Below are positions 6,537-13,332 of a stretch of 23,405 nucleotides of DNA, piece after piece. The notes below the pieces were generated by a model that was not told where the DNA came from, did not search any database, and saw only the letters and a list, made by a program, of their open reading frames with translations. The DNA is taken from assembly GCA_045578725.1 (NCBI GenBank), contig JAZNKS010000036.1:1-23405 (forward strand), read 5' to 3'. Origin of the DNA: Flemingiibacterium sp045578725 (GTDB taxonomy: Bacteria > Bacillota > Clostridia > Oscillospirales > CAG-272). Numbering within the stretch: position 1 is the first letter of the stretch; every line of letters begins with the position of its first letter. The position numbers and the translations under genes are program-made.

Positions 6537-7994
6537 TTATTGAATTTTGCTGAACGCGTCGAGCGTTTTTTGAATGTTGGCTTCCATTGCTTCTTCTACA
6601 CTTGCGATTTTAGAAGCCAGCGCACGGTCGTTGGCATTGAACATTTCACGGAAAATACCGTCGCGGAGTGTATTGCACCAATAGGTATCGCCGAGGTCGT
6701 ATATACGATTTCCGTAGATAATATCAAGCATTTCGCGGGATTCCTCATCACGTGCAATCTTGCCCTTCAGAAGTTTATCGTAATATGCCGGGATGACCAA
6801 TTTTGCGGATTCGCTTGCCATTGCTTCCAGAATTACGCCGGTCATTTCCAGCTTCTGGTTGGTGACCGGAACCATGGGAACGTCGCCGCCTTCTACACGG
6901 GAACAATAATTGTCCTGTGCTTCATCCCACTTCGGATAAGGAATAATACCGAAGTCGGTGTCCATATCACGGAGATTGGTGTTCGGAGTGAAGGTTGTAT
7001 CAAGGAACAATCCTTTATTGTTGATAAACATATCGGACGGAGATTTGGCGTCACTACTTCCCCCGGTGTATACATAGTAAGAACCGTTTCCGTAGGTGAT
7101 GTCAAAGATTTTGTCGATAACTTCGGCAAAATGGGCATCCGATGCAAGGTTAAACGCCGGCTCATCGTTTTCGTTTTTCTCAACGGAAAGCTCGCCTGCG
7201 CCAATCCAGAAGCCGGGGAGCACTTGCTTTGTCAAGGCATGAAGACCGTAAAGGTCGTTTTCGTTCATCTGCGAATCACCGTCAAGATCCACCGTGGTCT
7301 TTTTTACCATAGAAGCATAAGCATCAAAGGTCCATTTGCCGCTCTTCACCAGATCGTAGGGATTGTCCAGCTTGTAATTTTCGAGCAGCGCCTTGTTGAA
7401 AACCAGCATGTGGGTGTAATCGTAAGCTGTCAGGTTGAAGTCACCGTAAGCGAAATAATACTTGCCGCAGATGGAAAGGGATTGGTTCAGCGACTGGCTC
7501 CAATACGGCTTGTCAAGGTTGATGTATTCCAGATTGTCGTAGGCGACAAGCATACCTTCCTGCGCCAGCCCTAGCGCATCGCGGTCGGTGAGCATGAATA
7601 CATCAAAAGCATCATCATTAGCCATGATGGAATTGTAAGCAGCACCGCGGCGGTCATCGGCTACCGTTTCGATTACGAACTTGAAATTGAAGCGTTCTTC
7701 CAGTATACGGTTGCGCCTATAAATGGCATCGTTGAGGGAATCTCCGTTTTCCGTTTCTGTGTCCAGAGTTGAGGTGATCCACGAAGTTTCAGTCATGGGG
7801 CGAGCATTCATCACGAACTCCGCGCCTTCAAAGTTGAATTCGGGAAGATCGTCGGCGTAAATATCGGCGGTGGTTTCTTCCGGAGCGGTTGTGGTCTGAT
7901 CACCGGAAGTGGTGTCGGAAGTCGTTTCACCCGATCCGCAGGAAATGGTCAGAAGAAGGGAAAAGAATAAGATTGTGGTAATAAAGCGTTTCAT
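6537..7994 (-). CDS. Extracellular solute-binding lipoprotein (family 1-like)
   Basis: This 485-residue protein has a lipoprotein signal: MKRFITTILFFSLLLTISC, with lipobox LTIS and Cys19 as the lipidated residue. A Thr/Ser/Glu-rich linker follows (about 20-45), then a periplasmic-binding-protein-like body. Residues around 265-285 carry DLDGDSQMNENDLYG, an EF-hand-like insert common in clostridial sugar-binding proteins. Such proteins deliver oligosaccharides to ABC permeases, but no permease genes are next to it here, so the transport partner must lie elsewhere. The start at 7994 was chosen for AGGAAG 7 nt upstream; an in-frame ATG seven codons earlier overlaps that site. It is divergent from an AraC gene, and the intergenic direct repeats abut its promoter, suggesting activation by that regulator. 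Confidence 0.85.
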   Translation of the reverse strand: MKRFITTILFFSLLLTISCGSGETTSDTTSGDQTTTAPEETTADIYADDLPEFNFEGAEFVMNARPMTETSWITSTLDTETENGDSLNDAIYRRNRILEERFNFKFVIETVADDRRGAAYNSIMANDDAFDVFMLTDRDALGLAQEGMLVAYDNLEYINLDKPYWSQSLNQSLSICGKYYFAYGDFNLTAYDYTHMLVFNKALLENYKLDNPYDLVKSGKWTFDAYASMVKKTTVDLDGDSQMNENDLYGLHALTKQVLPGFWIGAGELSVEKNENDEPAFNLASDAHFAEVIDKIFDITYGNGSYYVYTGGSSDAKSPSDMFINNKGLFLDTTFTPNTNLRDMDTDFGIIPYPKWDEAQDNYCSRVEGGDVPMVPVTNQKLEMTGVILEAMASESAKLVIPAYYDKLLKGKIARDEESREMLDIIYGNRIYDLGDTYWCNTLRDGIFREMFNANDRALASKIASVEEAMEANIQKTLDAFSKIQ

Positions 7995-8020
7995 AAGGTT
8001 ACTTCCTTTCTGCATTGGTT

Positions 8021-8030
8021 TAGCGCGCTA
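8021..8030. promoter_or_regulatory. TAGCGCGCTA palindrome in the solute-binding protein leader
   Basis: A perfect 10-bp palindrome lies 8-17 bases downstream of the predicted -10 element, between the start site and the ribosome binding site. The position fits a repressor operator, but the short length makes chance occurrence possible. Confidence 0.3.
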
Positions 8031-8037
8031 TAATGAT

Positions 8038-8066
8038 ATTGTAACACAGAATTATAAAAAATGCTA
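8038..8066 (-). promoter_or_regulatory. Probable activator-dependent promoter of the solute-binding protein gene
   Basis: On the minus strand, TACAAT (8038-8043) is preceded by TGT, giving an extended -10. The -35 position (8061-8066, TAGCAT) is poor and is overlapped by a direct-repeat copy. A poor -35 with an adjacent activator site is the usual AraC-activated layout. Confidence 0.5.
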
Positions 8067-8111
8067 CTGAAATTCCGATAAAAATAAGTAAATTGCTACT
8101 GATATTCCGAT
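8062..8111. promoter_or_regulatory. Pair of 18-bp direct repeats, likely AraC operator
   Basis: TGCTACTGAAATTCCGAT (8062-8079) and TGCTACTGATATTCCGAT (8094-8111) differ at one position. They are 32 bp apart start to start, close to three helical turns, so both would lie on the same face of the DNA. AraC-family proteins bind direct repeats. The first copy touches the -35 of the solute-binding protein promoter; the second lies about 28 bp upstream of the AraC promoter. Confidence 0.7.
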
Positions 8112-8138
8112 GGTTTTACGGATAAACGGATTTTTTTC

Positions 8139-8167
8139 TTGACAGAACAGCTTTCGCATGCTATAAT
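8139..8167 (+). promoter_or_regulatory. Sigma-A promoter of the AraC-family gene
   Basis: TTGACA (8139-8144), 17-nt spacer, TATAAT (8162-8167), followed by a strong GAGGAGG ribosome binding site. Confidence 0.87.
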
Positions 8168-8196
8168 GAAAAAAGCAAAAACGAGGAGGAATGACC

Positions 8197-9117
8197 ATGG
8201 CATACGACCGGGCGGACTTTCTGTATGATCGGACGAGCGATATTTATATGGATTACCAGCGGTATCTGAGTGCTACCCGGATGCTTTATATGCACTTTCA
8301 TACCAGCTTCGAGATGTATGTGCTGCTGGAAGGGAAAAAGTGCTATTATCTGAACAACGAGGAGATTTTACTGGAGGCACCGGCGGTGTTCTTAATCCAT
8401 CCTACTATCCTCCATCGTGCATATTCCATTGACGATATGCCGCAGGAACGGATGATCATCAATTTCAGGCGAAATCTGATGCAGCGCTGGTCGGATGTAC
8501 TGGATCGGACGTTTTTGACATGGGAATCACCGGCACTGCTGTTCCGACCCGGAATGGACTTCTGTGATCGGCTGGTAAATGACCTGATGCGGATCAGTAA
8601 GGAAGAAAATTCGTTGAAATATGTACGTGCCGCCGGACGGATTTTCGATGCTGTCTGTGAGCTTTCCTCTATGGAGCCGACCGTGTCTGTCAAAATGGGA
8701 CACAATGCGGCGGATGAACGCCGGGTTGTGGATATTCTCACCTACATGCAGAATAATCTGCGGGAAAATCTTTCGCTTGGCGAAATCGCAGACCATTTCT
8801 CCTGTACAGATGAAGGTCTGACACGCCTGCTTAAGCACTTTACCGGATTTACCTACCGGGAGCATATGACCAATATGCGGAACGAGGTTGCGGTAAACAT
8901 GCTGGCGAACACCTCGGTATCTATGGAAAAAATCGCCTCGGAATGCGGCTACTCCTGTTCGAACTACTTTGGTGACAGCATGAAGAAGCAGTTTGGTATA
9001 CCGCCGACGGAAATGAGAAAGATTTTTTATCGGATGATTGAAAAGGAGCAACGGGAGATTAACTGGGAGGATTTGCTTCGAAAATTGCAGGAAAGGGATA
9101 TCCCGCACGGATTGTGA
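8197..9117 (+). CDS. AraC/XylS family transcriptional regulator
   Basis: This 306-residue protein has an N-terminal cupin-type ligand domain (about 20-150), with HFHTSFEMYVLLEGK and the segment LIHPTILHRAYSI typical of the sugar-binding beta-barrel. A C-terminal double HTH follows (about 185-285): LSLGEIADHFSCTDEGLTRLL is HTH1, and VSMEKIASECGYSCSNYFG then MKKQFGIPPTEMRK are HTH2 and signature. The start at 8197 was preferred to 8191 because GGAGG is 7 nt upstream of it, whereas it nearly touches 8191. It is divergent from the solute-binding protein gene and probably activates it in response to a sugar. Its own consensus promoter suggests constitutive or autoregulated expression. Confidence 0.92.
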   Translation: MAYDRADFLYDRTSDIYMDYQRYLSATRMLYMHFHTSFEMYVLLEGKKCYYLNNEEILLEAPAVFLIHPTILHRAYSIDDMPQERMIINFRRNLMQRWSDVLDRTFLTWESPALLFRPGMDFCDRLVNDLMRISKEENSLKYVRAAGRIFDAVCELSSMEPTVSVKMGHNAADERRVVDILTYMQNNLRENLSLGEIADHFSCTDEGLTRLLKHFTGFTYREHMTNMRNEVAVNMLANTSVSMEKIASECGYSCSNYFGDSMKKQFGIPPTEMRKIFYRMIEKEQREINWEDLLRKLQERDIPHGL

Positions 9118-9127
9118 GGGATATCCC
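9095..9127 (+). terminator. Inverted repeat at the 3' end of the AraC gene
   Basis: The self-complementary decamer GGGATATCCC occurs twice (9095-9104 and 9118-9127), on either side of the AraC stop, and can form a 10-bp stem with a 13-nt loop, followed by ATATGTTTTA. The T-tract is weak. Confidence 0.5.
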
Positions 9128-9179
9128 ATATGTTTTATAGAAAGCTACGTATCGCCTCAATGGCAATGCGTGCTGCTGC

Positions 9180-9462
9180 CAGTTCGTCACCGTCGTCGGG
9201 ATCGGTCAACCCGGCATTGTGCCGCTCAACATGACCAATGTCACCGGCATTGACGGTACCAGGGCAGAGGATCTGACCCGCGCGGAAATCACAGCGCGCG
9301 CGCAGATGCCGGCCATCATCGCTTATCTGCGGGAATTTGTGCCGGGTTTGAGCATTGCTACATCATCAGCGCGGCATCGCGGCTGCACTTGCGGCGCAGG
9401 CGGGCATACAGCCCCGCCATGTGGATGCAAAGGCGATTCAGGAGCGGCTGATTCAGGTTTGA
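9180..9462 (+). pseudogene. FAD-dependent oxidoreductase remnant, frameshifted and deleted
   Basis: One frame gives TGIDGTRAEDLTRAEI and then AIIAYLREFVPG, which resembles an internal block of the FAD-dependent oxidoreductases common beside polysaccharide genes ('iDGtdaedLTraEi...a..fLr..vPGFe'). The continuation GFEHCYI is in another frame. The last block, RGIAAALAAQAGIQPRHVDA to a TGA at 9460-9462, is in a third frame and matches the family C-terminus ('aG.AAALA...g..pr.vdv..Lq..L'). The N-terminal Rossmann FAD-binding part is absent and the middle is deleted. Fewer than 100 of roughly 450 residues survive. The terminator at 9470 may be its original one. Confidence 0.65.
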
Positions 9463-9469
9463 CACGGCA

Positions 9470-9506
9470 AAAGGCGCAAGTCCCGAACAGAGACTTGCGC
9501 CTTTTT
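9470..9506. terminator. Bidirectional rho-independent terminator
   Basis: A perfect 13-bp stem (AAAGGCGCAAGTC with GACTTGCGCCTTT), 9-nt loop, with A/T tracts on both sides. It ends the def operon on the minus strand at 9514 and the oxidoreductase remnant on the plus strand. Confidence 0.9.
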
Positions 9507-9513
9507 CTATGGT

Positions 9514-9939
9514 TCAGATCAGCACACCATCGCAGTGATCCGCCTCATGCTGGATAATCTGCGCGGTAAAACCGGTGTAGGCCTTGATGCGAATCTGCCC
9601 CTGAAGGGTCTGATAGCGCACCTTGATGCTCTTATAGCGGCGGCAGGGACGCGGGCCTCCGAGAAGCGACAGGCATCCCTCCTCAGCATCGTACAGGCCA
9701 TCTTTTTTAAGGATCTCCGGATTGAACATCACCGTATAGCTCGCCGTCTTCCCGCTTTCATCGAGGAAGGCGATGATTCGCTTCCGCTCGCCGATCATGT
9801 TGGCCGCCATGCCGACGCATTCATCCCGATGAGCCATCAGCGTGTCAATCAGATCCTGCGCGATGGCGGCATCGGCCACTCCCGCCGCTTCTGATTTTCC
9901 CGCCAGAAAGATCGGATCGTGTACCAGTTCTCGTATCAT
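9514..9939 (-). CDS. def: Peptide deformylase, short divergent Firmicutes type
   Basis: A 141-residue metalloenzyme that removes the formyl group from the N-terminal Met of new proteins. Motif 2 is EGCLS with Cys89 as metal ligand. Motif 3 is QHEADH with His131 and His135 as ligands and Glu132 as catalytic base. Motif 1 reads VGMAANMIG, so the usual catalytic Gln of G-x-A-A-x-Q is replaced by Met48. This variant is typical of short second deformylases in Clostridia as I recall them. The protein ends shortly after motif 3. The start at 9939 has GGAGTT about 8 nt upstream and overlaps the CPBP stop by ATGA. It is the last gene of a four-gene operon. It could be a secondary deformylase rather than the housekeeping one. 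Confidence 0.85.
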   Translation of the reverse strand: MIRELVHDPIFLAGKSEAAGVADAAIAQDLIDTLMAHRDECVGMAANMIGERKRIIAFLDESGKTASYTVMFNPEILKKDGLYDAEEGCLSLLGGPRPCRRYKSIKVRYQTLQGQIRIKAYTGFTAQIIQHEADHCDGVLI

Positions 9940-10667
9940 TTGATAAACTCCTTCCCTCTCCGGGCCAAAAGCCATGCGCCCGTGCCCGTAATCGCCGTCA
10001 GCAGCAGGCAGGACAGAATCTGTTCAGCCGCTCCCGGTGCCTCGTTGGCAAATACACCGAGCGCATTGAACAGGCCATGCGCTCCGATACAGACAAGCAG
10101 ACTGCCCGATTTTTTGTAAATCATGACAAACAGGAATCCGGCGGAGGCGGCATAGACCACCTGCAAAAGCCCCGGCAGAAGTCCGGCTCCCGAGCCGTTG
10201 ATCAGATTGACCAGATGTCCGATACCGAATGTCAGCGAGGAAACAATCACCGCCGCGCGCGGGCTGTCCTTGACCATCGCGCCGTAAAGCAAGCCCCGAA
10301 AGATGACCTCCTCTAAAAAGCCGACACAGAGCATGGTCAGCACGGCAAGCACCGATTCTGCCGCACCAAGCCGGAGGCTCATGCCAAACCAGAGATTGGC
10401 GCTCATCATAAGAATCAGCGGCAGATACCAGAAGACCGCCCGCGCCGGGCAGGCCGGTCGGCAGAGGCCGTTGGCGGATGCCAGCCCATGCTTTGTTAAG
10501 AAGCCGAGCAGAATGGCCGAGAGAGCCAGCCCGATGACCAGCGTGACCGATTTTTCGATGCCGATCCCCGCGGACAGCGTGTCGCCAACGGACATCAGCA
10601 CGCAGTAAGCAGCAATCCACGGAAGTGCGAAGCCAAGCTTGCTTTTATCGTACCATTTTTTCAGCAT
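9936..10667 (-). CDS. CPBP family intramembrane glutamic endopeptidase
   Basis: This 243-residue membrane protein has about seven hydrophobic segments. The Abi/CPBP core is present. Motif 1 is EEVIFRG (Glu119, Glu120, Arg124). Motif 2 is FGIGHLVNL with His151. Motif 3 contains AHGLFNAL with His197. The family includes CAAX-prenyl-protease-like enzymes and bacteriocin self-immunity proteins; no bacteriocin gene is nearby. ATG at 10665-10667 overlaps the pcp stop, with GGAG about 10 nt upstream. It sits between pcp and def in a peptide-processing operon, so a role in peptide or signal processing is possible but is inference. Confidence 0.88.
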   Translation of the reverse strand: MLKKWYDKSKLGFALPWIAAYCVLMSVGDTLSAGIGIEKSVTLVIGLALSAILLGFLTKHGLASANGLCRPACPARAVFWYLPLILMMSANLWFGMSLRLGAAESVLAVLTMLCVGFLEEVIFRGLLYGAMVKDSPRAAVIVSSLTFGIGHLVNLINGSGAGLLPGLLQVVYAASAGFLFVMIYKKSGSLLVCIGAHGLFNALGVFANEAPGAAEQILSCLLLTAITGTGAWLLARRGKEFIK

Positions 10668-11278
10668 GATGATTGTTCTCCATCCATCGCCCCAATAGCC
10701 GCCGCGAGGGCAGCTGTCATCTTTGACAGCTCCATGGCGGGCATTTTGTTCTGCGCGGTGGAATACGGGACATGGATAAAGCCCACCCGCGTCCGGCTTC
10801 CTTTATAATGGGCAAGAAGCGTGTACAGAACATCGTTGCAGACATACGCGCCGGCGGAATACGATACTCTGGCCGGCACGCCGATCGTTTCGATCGCCTC
10901 AGCCATCCTGCGTACCGGAAGAGGGGTAAAGCAGGCATCCTCGCCATCCGGCAGGATCGGCTCATCCTTTGGCTGATTCCCGCCGTTATCCGGGATGGAG
11001 GCATAGCGCAGATTGATGCCCAACAGCTCGGGCGTAACGGCATTCCGTCCGCCGGCCTGCCCGATACAGAGAATGACATCGGGATCCAGCGCCCCGGCCG
11101 CTTTTATGACGTGTGCGGCCGCCTCACCGAAGATAACCGGGATCCGGAGCTTTGTCAGCTCATACCCGGCCATCCGGTCCGGCAGGCACGAAACGGCATC
11201 CCATGAGGGATTGGTATCCTCCCCGCCGAAAGGCTCAAATCCGGTAATCAGCAGTTTTTTCATGCGGTTCTTATCCAT
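10661..11278 (-). CDS. pcp: Pyrrolidone-carboxylate peptidase (pyroglutamyl peptidase I)
   Basis: A 205-residue cytosolic cysteine peptidase (family C15) that removes N-terminal pyroglutamate from peptides. The N-terminal ITGFEPFGG is diagnostic. Counted from Met6, the catalytic residues are Glu79 (GGRNAVTPE), Cys142 (SAGAYVCNDVLY) and His164 (GFIHVPYS). The start at 11278 overlaps the Nudix stop; Met6 (11263) matches the family N-terminus equally well, and neither has a strong ribosome binding site. With def and a CPBP protease in the same operon it forms a small N-terminal and peptide-processing set. Confidence 0.93.
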   Translation of the reverse strand: MDKNRMKKLLITGFEPFGGEDTNPSWDAVSCLPDRMAGYELTKLRIPVIFGEAAAHVIKAAGALDPDVILCIGQAGGRNAVTPELLGINLRYASIPDNGGNQPKDEPILPDGEDACFTPLPVRRMAEAIETIGVPARVSYSAGAYVCNDVLYTLLAHYKGSRTRVGFIHVPYSTAQNKMPAMELSKMTAALAAAIGAMDGEQSSC

Positions 11279-11657
11279 ACCGTTTCACAATCTCCTTCAG
11301 AATTTCCACATCCGCCGGACAGAATTCATAAGCGGGAATTTCGTGCGGCGTGATCCAGCGCAGATCGTTGTGCTCAAACAGCCTTGGTTCGCCCCCGGCG
11401 ATCCGGGCATGATAAAGCGTCAGGTGCACCGTCAAATCGGGGTATTCGTGAATGACATCCATAAACACGTTTCCAACGGCGAGCGTGATGCCGAGCTCCT
11501 CCCGGCATTCGCGGATGAGAGCCTCCTCACCGCTTTCGCCCGGCTCAATCTTTCCGCCGACGAATTCCCACAAAAGGCCGCGCGCCTTGTGGGCCGGCCG
11601 CTGACAGATCATAAAACGCTCCCCCTGCCAGATCAGGGCGGCAACAACCTCCGTCAT
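11271..11657 (-). CDS. Nudix hydrolase, MutT/8-oxo-dGTP diphosphatase type
   Basis: This 128-residue protein hydrolyses nucleoside diphosphate derivatives, in this subfamily probably oxidised or non-canonical nucleoside triphosphates. The Nudix box spans residues 35-57 and fits G-x5-E-x7-R-E-U-x-E-E-x-G-U exactly: Gly35, Glu41, Arg49, Glu50, Glu53, Glu54, Gly56. The N-terminal strand (EVVAALIWQGERFMICQRP) and length are those of MutT-like enzymes. The start at 11657 has AAAGGAG 7 nt upstream. It is the first gene of the Nudix-pcp-CPBP-def operon, with a good promoter at 11696-11724. Confidence 0.92.
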   Translation of the reverse strand: MTEVVAALIWQGERFMICQRPAHKARGLLWEFVGGKIEPGESGEEALIRECREELGITLAVGNVFMDVIHEYPDLTVHLTLYHARIAGGEPRLFEHNDLRWITPHEIPAYEFCPADVEILKEIVKRYG

Positions 11658-11695
11658 CCCGTTTCTCCTTTCAACAAGCTGTCATTTCTGCCTCT

Positions 11696-11724
11696 ATTAT
11701 ACCATACTCCGCCCTCTTTTGCAA
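11696..11724 (-). promoter_or_regulatory. Sigma-A promoter of the Nudix-pcp-CPBP-def operon
   Basis: On the minus strand, TTGCAA (11719-11724), 17-nt spacer, TATAAT (11696-11701). It is back to back with the GNAT promoter. Confidence 0.82.
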
Positions 11725-11741
11725 GACGGATTTTTCCGCTC

Positions 11742-11770
11742 TTGACAATCCGGCTCATCTATGCTATACT
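11742..11770 (+). promoter_or_regulatory. Sigma-A promoter of the GNAT gene
   Basis: TTGACA (11742-11747), 17-nt spacer, TATACT (11765-11770). The expected start is near 11777, leaving a leader of about 145 nt. Confidence 0.83.
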
Positions 11771-11777
11771 GATGACA

Positions 11778-11886
11778 CGGGCTCCGCCCGAATTCATTTT
11801 TTGGAGAATGCTGTTTGAAGAACAACACCTTGGAATCGGATTTGTAAACGGCAGATTTGCAAATCCAAAACCGGCAGATCTGCCGT
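11778..11886 (+). promoter_or_regulatory. Structured leader with alternative pairings upstream of the GNAT gene
   Basis: The transcript would begin with a hairpin, CGGGC-TCC-GCCCG (11778-11790), with a T6 run at 11797-11802. Further on, 11838-11844 (GGATTTG) pairs with 11860-11866 (CAAATCC). The 9-nt segment 11848-11856 (ACGGCAGAT) inside that loop is complementary to 11878-11886 (ATCTGCCGT). The latter overlaps a self-complementary 14-mer at 11872-11885. These pairings compete, as in attenuators. No known riboswitch class was recognised. Confidence 0.4.
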
Positions 11887-11900
11887 CATTGCCATCATAA
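11808..11900 (+). CDS. Possible 30-aa leader peptide before the GNAT gene
   Basis: ATG at 11808 opens a 30-codon frame (MLFEEQHLGIGFVNGRFANP...) ending in TAA at 11900, 23 bases before the GNAT start. It spans the alternative hairpins. GGAG is only one base from the ATG, too close for efficient initiation, so this is weak. It may be a fortuitous frame in a structured RNA. Confidence 0.2.
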   Translation: MLFEEQHLGIGFVNGRFANPKPADLPSLPS

Positions 11901-11923
11901 ATAAAAAATGTGAGGAACAAGCA

Positions 11924-12580
11924 ATGAACGACACCTGCACCGTCCGCATCGAGACGGAAAACGATTACCGCGAAGTGGAAAACCTGACCCGCGAGGCGTT
12001 CTGGAACGTCTATAAGCCGGGCGCTGATGAGCATTATTTTGTCCATGAGATGCGAAAGCATCCCGATTTCATCCCGGATCTTGCCTTCGTACTGGAGCTT
12101 GACGGAAAAATCATCGGAAGCATCCTGTACACAAGGGCCTGGCTTGAGGATGAAGCCGGACACCGGAAGGAGATTCTCTCCTTCGGTCCGCTCTGCATAT
12201 CCCCCGCTTATCAGCGAAAAGGGTTTGGAAAGCGCCTGATTGAGCATTCCTTTGCCCGCGCCCGGGAAATGGGCTACGATGTGAACATCAACTTCGGCAA
12301 TCCCGGCAATTATGTCAGCCGTGGCTTTGTCAGCTGCAAAAAGAAGAATGTCAGCTATATCGTGCCCGGCAATTTTCCGACTGCTCTGCTGGTCTGCGAG
12401 CTGGTTCCCGGCGCGCTGGACGGCCGGCCGTTGATGTACATTCCCTCCACAGCCGCCGACTGCTGTGAGAATACCGCCGCTGTCGAGGCCTTCGATGCCG
12501 CCTTCCCGCCAAAAAGCAAGGCGTGGGCACCGAGCCAGGAGGAATTCTATATCTACAGCCATTCGTCAGTCGTTCGATGA
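11924..12580 (+). CDS. GNAT family N-acetyltransferase
   Basis: A 218-residue acetyl-CoA-dependent acetyltransferase of unknown acceptor. The GNAT core covers about residues 6-150. The strand GKIIGSILYT is followed by the acetyl-CoA site in FGPLCISPAYQRKGFGKRLI, with the pyrophosphate loop Q97-R-K-G-F-G102. The motif NINFGNPGNYVSRGF (about 125-140) is typical of the 'predicted N-acetyltransferase YhbS'-like group. A C-terminal extension of about 70 residues ends in WAPSQEEFYIYS. GAGGAAC lies about 7 nt before the ATG. It is monocistronic with its own promoter and terminator. Confidence 0.9.
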   Translation: MNDTCTVRIETENDYREVENLTREAFWNVYKPGADEHYFVHEMRKHPDFIPDLAFVLELDGKIIGSILYTRAWLEDEAGHRKEILSFGPLCISPAYQRKGFGKRLIEHSFARAREMGYDVNINFGNPGNYVSRGFVSCKKKNVSYIVPGNFPTALLVCELVPGALDGRPLMYIPSTAADCCENTAAVEAFDAAFPPKSKAWAPSQEEFYIYSHSSVVR

Positions 12581-12583
12581 CAC

Positions 12584-12616
12584 AAAAACGGTGCAGGCCT
12601 GGCCTGCACCGTTTTT
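12584..12616. terminator. Bidirectional rho-independent terminator
   Basis: AAAACGGTGCAGGC pairs perfectly with GCCTGCACCGTTTT around a 3-4-nt loop, with A and T runs outside. It serves GNAT (plus) and UPF0316 (minus); the UPF0316 stop lies inside the T-run. Confidence 0.92.
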
Positions 12617-13158
12617 TACTTTGTCATACCGTAACCGCCCGCATAGCGGCTGATTTCGGAGGCAACAACGAACGCATTGTTTTCGCAAAGCTTCCGGATC
12701 TCCTTCAGAACCGGAAATGCCTCCCGCCGGGGCAGAACAATCAGAATCATGTTCATTTTATCGGTCGAGCCCTGCCCCGCAAATACCGTGTAGCCGCGGT
12801 TGGAGCCGCGGAGATAGTCAAGAATCTTTGCGGTGTTCGCATCGTTGGCAATCAGCTGAAGATTGGAGGTTCCGAGCGCGATTTTCCCCTCCAGCGTGGA
12901 GCCGAGGAACAGGCCGGCCGCATAACCGAGACAGTAAAAGGCCAGCAGGAAGGGATTGTCGCCGAGAGTCGGGATGAGCGTGGAGATGACAAGGCCCCAG
13001 ATGGTGCATTCAACGAAGCCAAGACCGGCCGCCTTCAGCCGCTGTCCCTTGACCATCATGCAGGTTTTGAGGGATTGAATGGTAATTTCGATAATTTTGG
13101 CGGCGCAGACAATCAGACAGAGGACCGCCGGGTGAACGGATGCCAGGAATTCGGACAT
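12616..13158 (-). CDS. UPF0316 / DUF2179 membrane protein
   Basis: This 180-residue protein has three hydrophobic N-terminal segments (about 10-28, 45-65, 70-88). A cytoplasmic DUF2179-type domain follows (about 95-175), recognisable by GYTVFAGQG and the adjacent strand MNMILIVLPRREAFPVL. The family (B. subtilis YebE-like) has no established function; the C-terminal domain resembles that of YitT-type proteins. The start at 13158 has AAAGGAG 7 nt upstream; an upstream ATG in frame (13200) lies on the -10 element and is rejected. It is a single gene between two bidirectional transcription boundaries, divergent from aqpZ. Confidence 0.85.
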   Translation of the reverse strand: MSEFLASVHPAVLCLIVCAAKIIEITIQSLKTCMMVKGQRLKAAGLGFVECTIWGLVISTLIPTLGDNPFLLAFYCLGYAAGLFLGSTLEGKIALGTSNLQLIANDANTAKILDYLRGSNRGYTVFAGQGSTDKMNMILIVLPRREAFPVLKEIRKLCENNAFVVASEISRYAGGYGMTK

Positions 13159-13188
13159 GGTGTACTCCTTTTCTATGTGGATGGAATC

Positions 13189-13217
13189 ATTATACCACAA
13201 AACGCGCCGGGATTCAA
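13189..13217 (-). promoter_or_regulatory. Sigma-A promoter of the UPF0316 gene
   Basis: On the minus strand, TTGAAT (13212-13217), 17-nt spacer, TATAAT (13189-13194). Confidence 0.8.
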
Positions 13218-13264
13218 GTGGCCGGGCATTTTTTGCTTCGGCCGGAAAAATTTGTCCGTATCCC

Positions 13265-13293
13265 TTGACAATCCCGCCGCTTTGGCTTATAAT
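13265..13293 (+). promoter_or_regulatory. Sigma-A promoter of the aquaporin gene
   Basis: TTGACA (13265-13270), 17-nt spacer, TATAAT (13288-13293); AGGAGG follows at 13321-13326. Confidence 0.88.
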
Positions 13294-13332
13294 AAAAATG
13301 GCAAGTCAAATAATTCATTCAGGAGGTCCCCT

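Noticed and set aside
9936..10667. Bacteriocin immunity system around the CPBP protease
   Set aside because: No small double-glycine peptide, ABC exporter or modification enzyme is present; the operon partners are housekeeping-like enzymes.
12523..13332. N-terminal extension of the aquaporin frame
   Set aside because: The frame is open but crosses the UPF0316 gene, two promoters and a terminator; the true start at 13333 has AGGAGG.
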